64,000 bases of DNA from Dyadobacter sp. CY356 (GTDB lineage Bacteria > Bacteroidota > Bacteroidia > Cytophagales > Spirosomataceae): NCBI RefSeq assembly GCF_021440195.1, contig NZ_JAJTSZ010000011.1:1-64000 (forward strand). The letters are read 5' to 3'. Position 1 is the stretch's first letter, and every line of letters begins with the position of its first letter. This document shows, in pieces, positions 59,131 through 64,000 of this stretch. A model generated the notes under the pieces. That model was not told the origin of the DNA. It searched no databases and saw only the letters and a list, made by a program, of their open reading frames with translations. A program made the translations under genes and the position numbers.

Positions 59131-59967
59131 TTAACCAACGGTGTTCGTGAGCGTTCCGATAGGTTCGATGGTAATATGAACGATATCACCAACCTGCAAA
59201 GTAAAGTCGGATGGAGGAATAATTCCGGTTCCGGTCATCAGATAGCAGCCTGTTGAAAATGATAATTCCCGGTATAAAAACCGCAGCAACTCATCCGCCT
59301 TGCGTTTCATTTGTGAAAGGGTGATTTCTCCGTTAAAAACCTCTTCGCCATCACGAACGATGGAAAGGTCGATAACAGTTTCCGGTGAAAGCGGCTGTTC
59401 GGGAACATAAAGACATGGGCCAAGTGCAGCACTTCCTGTATAAGATTTTGCCTGTGGTAAGTAAAGGGGATTTTCACCTTCAATACTTCTTGAACTCATG
59501 TCATTACCAATCGTATATCCAACCAATGTTCCTGATTCAGAGGCAAATAAAGTTAATTCAGGTTCCGGAACATCCCAGGTTGAGTCACGACGAATGCGGA
59601 CCGTTCCTTTATGTCCCACAACGCGTTGTGCAGTTGATTTGAAAAATAATTCGGGACGCTCGGCATCGTAGACACGGTCATAAAAACTTCCGCCACCAGC
59701 TTTTTCAGATTCTTCCATTCGGGCTTCACGGCTACGGAAATAAGTTACTCCCGATGCCCAGACTTCCTGAGAACCAATCGGTGCCAATACTTCCGGCATC
59801 GGAAAATCGTCAGTAAAAGTTACAGGAATTAGATTTTCCGTTTGTAACAATAGCCAGTCGTACAAGTCGTCACGGTTAACTACCTTATCCCAATCCGTAT
59901 CTGGTATACGGTAGAAAAGATCTTCTTTTTCAAGTAATATCCCGTGTTCGGTTTTATATAATTTCAT
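59131..59967 (-). CDS. Fumarylacetoacetate hydrolase family protein
   Basis: 278 residues. FAA-fold metal enzyme: DVPEPELTLF supplies the ExE metal pair, and GYTIGNDMSSRSIEGENPLY with KSYTGSAALGPCL is the typical core. The family cleaves C-C bonds in aromatic and sugar-acid breakdown or isomerises 2-hydroxymuconate-type acids; the substrate cannot be read here. No pathway genes nearby. Confidence 0.9.
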   Translation of the reverse strand: MKLYKTEHGILLEKEDLFYRIPDTDWDKVVNRDDLYDWLLLQTENLIPVTFTDDFPMPEVLAPIGSQEVWASGVTYFRSREARMEESEKAGGGSFYDRVYDAERPELFFKSTAQRVVGHKGTVRIRRDSTWDVPEPELTLFASESGTLVGYTIGNDMSSRSIEGENPLYLPQAKSYTGSAALGPCLYVPEQPLSPETVIDLSIVRDGEEVFNGEITLSQMKRKADELLRFLYRELSFSTGCYLMTGTGIIPPSDFTLQVGDIVHITIEPIGTLTNTVG

Positions 59968-60094
59968 GGTTTCAAGATTGGTTTTGCTTCAATAAGCCAC
60001 AAAAGTGATACCTATACTTTAAGATAAGTACGAATTTTGAAGTATTTGGGCTATCGGGTCATGAATATTGGGCGAAAGTAAAAAACGCGTCTAA

Positions 60095-60559
60095 TTAATC
60101 GTGCCGCCACAAACGCCTGTCAATTGGGATTTTTTCCTGCGCAATTAATCGAATTTCTGAAAAAGAAGAGTGTTTTGGGTGAAGCAAAATGTTATAAGAA
60201 AAAGGAACAATTACGGACGGCAGCGCAATGGCAGGAATGTCAGGATTTTGCAACCATTCTTTCAGTCAGTACTGTGTTCTTTCATAATTTTTATCCTGCC
60301 AAAACGGAGGCATTTCTTCTCTTTTGTAATATTTGATTTGATCGGGAATTTCAATGGAAGAAAGCCAGTAAACCGGCAAATCTTCATAACGAACGCCGGG
60401 AGCGTGCGCAAGGGTTTCAATTAAACCTAATTCAGGCGTTGAAGTTGTATACAAAATTCCTGTTCCTTTCGGATTCCAGCGGGCACCAAACAAGCGGCTT
60501 CCTTCCGAAGATAGGGCCTGATCAACAAACTTTTCCCGTACAATTCGATAAACGATCAT
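60095..60559 (-). pseudogene. RES-domain toxin interrupted by one in-frame TGA
   Basis: The frame opens at ATG 60559 (MIVYRIVREKFVDQALS) with RES features GARWNPKGTGILYT and LGLIETLAHAP. After 97 codons (ending ERTQY) TGA occurs at 60268-60266. The same frame then stays open for another 56 codons to TAA at 60095 and still reads as RES C terminus: AIALPSVIVPFSYNILLHPK. Family members are about 150 residues; 97 + 1 + 56 = 154. The codon is probably a mutated TGG. RES toxins degrade NAD; this one is likely inactive unless TGA is read through. Confidence 0.8.
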
Positions 60560-60571
60560 AAAGTAACAGGA

Positions 60572-61000
60572 TCAGGCAGGAAGACCATAATCCAAACGCC
60601 CAAGGACATCATCTACCAGAGAAAAGCCAGTAACGGTATCCATCATTTGCAACGGCGTTTGGTCATTAAGTTCGGTTATAGAAGTCCTGAGCCAGTTTCT
60701 GACAACATCTTCTTTTCCTTCAAAAGTATCCAAAGCATGGATTAAAATGTTTTTCAAAAGCAAAAGCCTTTCAGAAGCATCCGTTCCCAAACGCTTTTCC
60801 GGTGTGATACGGTGAAGATTTCGCGGCGTCATACCAAGTAAATAGGCCATTTCATTATCTGTAAGTTTGACCATTCCTGACACATTATCTACCACCGAAC
60901 GCAGAACACCTTCCCTTGATTTTTTGATAACCGACAAATCAGATGACGGGCTTGCGCTGTAATGAACAGCACGATCGGCAAAAGCTTTTAATTTTTCCAT
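60572..61000 (-). CDS. Xre/MbcA/ParS-type antitoxin of the RES-Xre system
   Basis: 142 residues. An N-terminal Xre-like HTH part (LTDNEMAYLLGMTPRNLHRI, about 46-65) is followed by the C-terminal MbcA/ParS toxin-binding domain (VVRNWLRTSITELNDQTPLQ, then GFSLVDDVLGRLDYGLPA at the end). It lies 12 bases before the RES gene, the usual antitoxin-first order. It should neutralise the toxin and repress its own promoter. An inverted repeat at 61018-61060 is a candidate operator. Confidence 0.9.
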   Translation of the reverse strand: MEKLKAFADRAVHYSASPSSDLSVIKKSREGVLRSVVDNVSGMVKLTDNEMAYLLGMTPRNLHRITPEKRLGTDASERLLLLKNILIHALDTFEGKEDVVRNWLRTSITELNDQTPLQMMDTVTGFSLVDDVLGRLDYGLPA

Positions 61001-61017
61001 ACCTCAAACATAAAAAA

Positions 61018-61060
61018 TGGAATTGTGTCATAAATCTATGTGACTTATTTCGCAATTCCA
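61018..61060. promoter_or_regulatory. Inverted repeat upstream of the antitoxin gene
   Basis: TGGAATTG (61018-61025) and CAATTCCA (61053-61060) are perfect complements, 27 bases apart, just before the antitoxin ATG. Inside lies GTCATAAATCTATGTGAC, itself partly symmetric. Candidate autoregulatory operator; inference. Confidence 0.45.
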
Positions 61061-61073
61061 ATCTTTAATCAAA

Positions 61074-61094
61074 CTTCAACTAAAATAGTTGAAG
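61074..61094 (-). terminator. Small hairpin between uvrA and the antitoxin gene
   Basis: CTTCAACT (61074-61081) pairs with AGTTGAAG (61087-61094). Only a broken T run follows on minus, so termination after uvrA may be partial. Confidence 0.4.
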
Positions 61095-61111
61095 CCAGTA
61101 ACCATCTGATC

Positions 61112-63964
61112 TTAAAGCTTTTCTTTCAAAAAGTCAGCTGTGTAGTTTCCTTCCAGTTTCGCCATATCTTCCGGCGTTCCGGCGAATGTAAGATATCCGC
61201 CGCCTTCTCCACCTTCCGGACCAAGGTCTAAAATCCAGTCTGCACATTTGATCACCTCCATATTATGTTCAATGATGATCACACTATCACCCTGATCTAC
61301 CAAAGCATTAATGGCTTTTAACAACTTTTTGATGTCATGAAAATGAAGTCCGGTTGTTGGTTCATCAAAAATGAATAACATTTTCCCTTTATGACCCGAA
61401 CCTTTTCCCAGGAATGATGCCAGTTTCACGCGTTGGGCTTCTCCACCCGAAAGTGTATTGGATGATTGCCCCAAACCGACATAACCTAAACCAACTTCCT
61501 GCAATGGCAATAATTTATCAGCCAGCTTAGGCTCCGATTCCCTGAAAAACTCAATCGCTTCATCAACCGTCAGATCCAGAATGTCAGAAACATTTTTGCC
61601 ATTATACTGTACTTCCTGAATTTCCTGTTTAAAACGTTTTCCGTTGCAGCCTTCGCATTTCAGATAAATATCAGCCATGAATTGCATTTCAACTTTCACC
61701 TGGCCTTCGCCCTGACAAATTTCGCAGCGTCCGCCATCCACATTAAATGAAAAATGGGAAGGTTTATAACTCCGCGCTTTTGAAATAGGCAAATCCGACA
61801 TCATCTGACGGATATAGTCATAAGCTTTGATATAGGTTACCGGATTGGACCGCGATGATTTTCCAATCGGATTCTGGTCAATCATTTCAATCGCTTCCAC
61901 ACGGTCAAGACTTCCACTGAGGTCATTGTATTTTCCAACTTCCTCACTGAATTCACCTTTCAGTCGCATAAGGGCCGGATATAATATTTTCCGGATCAAT
62001 GTTGATTTTCCTGAACCACTGACGCCGGTTACAACGGTCAGATTGTTCAACGGAATTTTTACATCAACATCTTTAAGATTATTTTCTCTTGCACCTTTTA
62101 TTTCAAGAAAATGCAAAGATTTTCTTCTTACCGTCGGAACAGGAATTGAATCATGACCTAACAAAAAATCGAGCGTGTGTGAATTCAAACTGTTTTCTTC
62201 ACCACTCAGTTTCAGTTCACGGATTTCATCCCAGTTTCCCTGAAAAACCAGATTTCCGCCACCAGTTCCCGCTTCCGGACCAATATCTATAATCTGGTCA
62301 GCGGCGTGCATGACTTCTTCCTCGTGTTCAACAACGATCACGGTATTTCCCAAATCACGAAGCGATTCCAGAACACCAACCAGACGCTGCGTATCTCTCG
62401 GATGCAAACCGATACTTGGCTCATCCAGAATATACATCGAACCAACCAGCGCACTTCCCAGAGAAGTAGCCAGTTTGATACGCTGAAATTCACCTCCTGA
62501 TAAAGAATTCGTTAACCGGTTTAAAGTCAGATAACCCAGACCGACACGGTTCATATAATCCAGACGGGTTTCGATTTCTGTCAGAATCCGTTTGGCAATA
62601 CTTCTGTCGTGCTCGTTAATATCAACGGTTTTGAAAAATTCAATTACATCGTTGATCGGCATCAAAACCAGATCCGTAATGGAAACGCCGCCCACTTTTA
62701 CATAAGAAGCATCCTTTCTTAAACGCGATCCTCGGCAATCCGGACAAGTCGTACGGCCTCGGAAACGTGATAACAATACGCGATATTGAATTTTATAAGT
62801 CTGCGTTTCCAGTTCAGCAACAAAGCTGTTGATTCCCTGGAAATATTGATTTCCGGTCCAAAGCAATTCTTTTTGCTCAGCCGTAAGTTCCTTATATGGC
62901 TTGTGAATTGGAAAATCAAATTTGGCACCATTACGTACCAAAGGTACCAGCCATTCGCTCATTTTCTCTGTACGCCAGGGCGCAATAGCACCATCATATA
63001 CAGAAAGATTTTTATCAGGAATAACAAGTTCAGGATCAATGCCTAAAACTTTTCCAAAACCTTCACAGCGTTTGCAAGCACCGAAAGGATTATTAAAACT
63101 AAAAAGATTTACAGTCGGCTCTTCAAAAACAATCCCGTCCAGTTCAAACTTATCAGAAAATGTTTTCTGTTCACCATTGACAACCTGAACATAACAAATG
63201 CCTTCTCCTTCAAAAAATGCAGTTTGCACGGAATCAGAAAGACGATACTGCGTGTCTTCGTCGTCCTTATGGACCGAAGCACGGTCAATTAAAATATAAA
63301 TTTCTTTTCCTTCCAAAGGAAAATCTTCCGGTTTTTCCAGAATTTCTTCGATATAAGCTACCTCGGTACCGATCATAATCCGGTTGTAACCTTTGGAAAG
63401 AAGTATCGTTAACTCTTCATAAATGGACCTTCCGTCACGGACCAGTAATGTTGTCAAAATTAAAACGCGCGCGCCTTCTTCGTGGTTTAAAATATAATTG
63501 ACAACGTCAGTAACAGAATCTTTTCGAACCAATTGTCCTGAAACCGGCGAATAAGTATGGCCGATTCTGGCAAAAAGTAATTTCAGATAATCATAAATTT
63601 CAGTGGAAGTTCCAACCGTAGAACGCGGATTTCTTGTATTGACTTTTTGTTCAATCGCGATTGCCGGCGAAATTCCTTTGATATATTCCACCTCAGGTTT
63701 TTCCATTCGTCCCAAAAACTGGCGGGCGTAACTGCTCAGACTTTCTACATACATCCGCTGGCCTTCGGCAAAAAGCGTATCAAAAGCCAAAGAAGATTTA
63801 CCCGAGCCCGAAAGTCCGGTAATGACTACCAGCTTATTTCTTGGAATGGCGACGTCAACGCTTTTCAGATTATTAACACGCGCACCTTTAATCAGAATGT
63901 ATTTTCTTGGATCTAGTTCATCGAATTGAGAAGCGTCAATCCGGGTCACAGGTAATTGCATCAT
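61112..63964 (-). CDS. uvrA: UvrABC excinuclease subunit A
   Basis: 950 residues, complete. DNA damage sensor of nucleotide excision repair. Two ABC ATPase halves: Walker A GLSGSGKSS with signature NSLSGGEFQR, and Walker A GVSGSGKST with NTLSGGEAQR. Zinc modules CKRCEGFG, CPDCRGSR and CEICQGEG/CEGCNGKR are present. VNTRNPRSTVGTSTEIYDYL is a strict family marker. Starts MMQLPVTRID; the second Met (63961) is also possible. The TA pair follows on the same strand. Confidence 0.97.
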   Translation of the reverse strand: MMQLPVTRIDASQFDELDPRKYILIKGARVNNLKSVDVAIPRNKLVVITGLSGSGKSSLAFDTLFAEGQRMYVESLSSYARQFLGRMEKPEVEYIKGISPAIAIEQKVNTRNPRSTVGTSTEIYDYLKLLFARIGHTYSPVSGQLVRKDSVTDVVNYILNHEEGARVLILTTLLVRDGRSIYEELTILLSKGYNRIMIGTEVAYIEEILEKPEDFPLEGKEIYILIDRASVHKDDEDTQYRLSDSVQTAFFEGEGICYVQVVNGEQKTFSDKFELDGIVFEEPTVNLFSFNNPFGACKRCEGFGKVLGIDPELVIPDKNLSVYDGAIAPWRTEKMSEWLVPLVRNGAKFDFPIHKPYKELTAEQKELLWTGNQYFQGINSFVAELETQTYKIQYRVLLSRFRGRTTCPDCRGSRLRKDASYVKVGGVSITDLVLMPINDVIEFFKTVDINEHDRSIAKRILTEIETRLDYMNRVGLGYLTLNRLTNSLSGGEFQRIKLATSLGSALVGSMYILDEPSIGLHPRDTQRLVGVLESLRDLGNTVIVVEHEEEVMHAADQIIDIGPEAGTGGGNLVFQGNWDEIRELKLSGEENSLNSHTLDFLLGHDSIPVPTVRRKSLHFLEIKGARENNLKDVDVKIPLNNLTVVTGVSGSGKSTLIRKILYPALMRLKGEFSEEVGKYNDLSGSLDRVEAIEMIDQNPIGKSSRSNPVTYIKAYDYIRQMMSDLPISKARSYKPSHFSFNVDGGRCEICQGEGQVKVEMQFMADIYLKCEGCNGKRFKQEIQEVQYNGKNVSDILDLTVDEAIEFFRESEPKLADKLLPLQEVGLGYVGLGQSSNTLSGGEAQRVKLASFLGKGSGHKGKMLFIFDEPTTGLHFHDIKKLLKAINALVDQGDSVIIIEHNMEVIKCADWILDLGPEGGEGGGYLTFAGTPEDMAKLEGNYTADFLKEKL

Positions 63965-64000
63965 ATATAGAAAATCAGGTCGATTTGCGCGGGGATTTTT

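Overview
The window is chromosomal DNA of about 43% GC (estimated by eye) from a member of the Bacteroidota, most likely a Cytophagales bacterium close to Dyadobacter/Spirosomataceae. The reasons are the gene families (NagB-PIG-L fusion, DUF4296, DUF2480, Bat-type VWA/DUF58 genes, a GH3-family enzyme, paired rhomboids), weak Shine-Dalgarno signals, and repeated promoter boxes of the Bacteroidota form TAnnTTTG with a TTG about 17-21 bases upstream. The taxonomic placement is inference from protein character, not a database match.

Layout. 1-630: 3' end of a 23S rRNA gene, a spacer with a 5S-like direct repeat, a complete 5S rRNA gene with terminator, and a GC-rich block of hairpins. 631-1137 is AT-rich and empty. 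1200-9430, minus strand: dxs, two rhomboid proteases, mutL, and a fused glucosamine-6-phosphate deaminase/PIG-L deacetylase; an unlisted 54-residue membrane peptide lies on plus at 7131. 9774-15553, plus: glyA, a TPR membrane protein, ribH, lysC, serS. 15609-19534, minus: a truncated-type MutS ATPase and two coupled GT-C-like membrane proteins. 19760-22002, plus: acyl-CoA dehydrogenase and an AraC-type regulator with a candidate autoregulatory operator. 22070-25000 is a repeat-rich and partly decayed stretch with small secreted proteins, a GNAT-like gene and a broken SWIM-type gene. 25029-29933, minus: nadD, gmk, anti-sigma and ECF sigma factor, then mreD, mreC, mreB. 30110-33245, plus: GH3-family enzyme, dxr, a small membrane protein. 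33293-38897, minus: a glycan-type cluster (three GT2 enzymes, PhyH dioxygenase, beta-propeller glycosidase-like protein, methyltransferase). 39127-45047 holds an M20 amidohydrolase, polyprenol-phosphate mannosyltransferase-like GT2, DUF4296 lipoprotein, the DUF58/BatD-like/VWA set and rnhB. 45044-48811, minus: DUF2480, tsaB, S41 protease, rnpA and rpmH (52 residues). 49006-50375, plus: TatD-like hydrolase and tcdA. 50418-52955, minus: quinone oxidoreductase, esterase, Crp/Fnr regulator. 52956-53820: dispersed repeats and an initiator tRNA gene preceded by two decayed tandem copies. 53934-59054, plus: LTA-synthase-like sulfatase, era, der, a secreted protein. 59131-63964, minus: FAA hydrolase, a RES/Xre toxin-antitoxin pair whose toxin is interrupted by one TGA, and uvrA.

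Most of the window is core housekeeping: isoprenoid synthesis (dxs and dxr), one-carbon metabolism, translation, cell shape, ribosome GTPases and DNA repair (mutL, a MutS relative, uvrA). I found no CRISPR array, prophage, insertion sequence or large defence island. The most unusual items are the tandem tRNA remnants, the RES toxin with a single in-frame TGA, the start/frameshift problem in the BatD-like gene, the terminator-like hairpin directly before a TTG-started rnpA, the altered endonuclease motif of MutL, and the methyltransferase/propeller/PhyH/GT2 cluster of unknown product.
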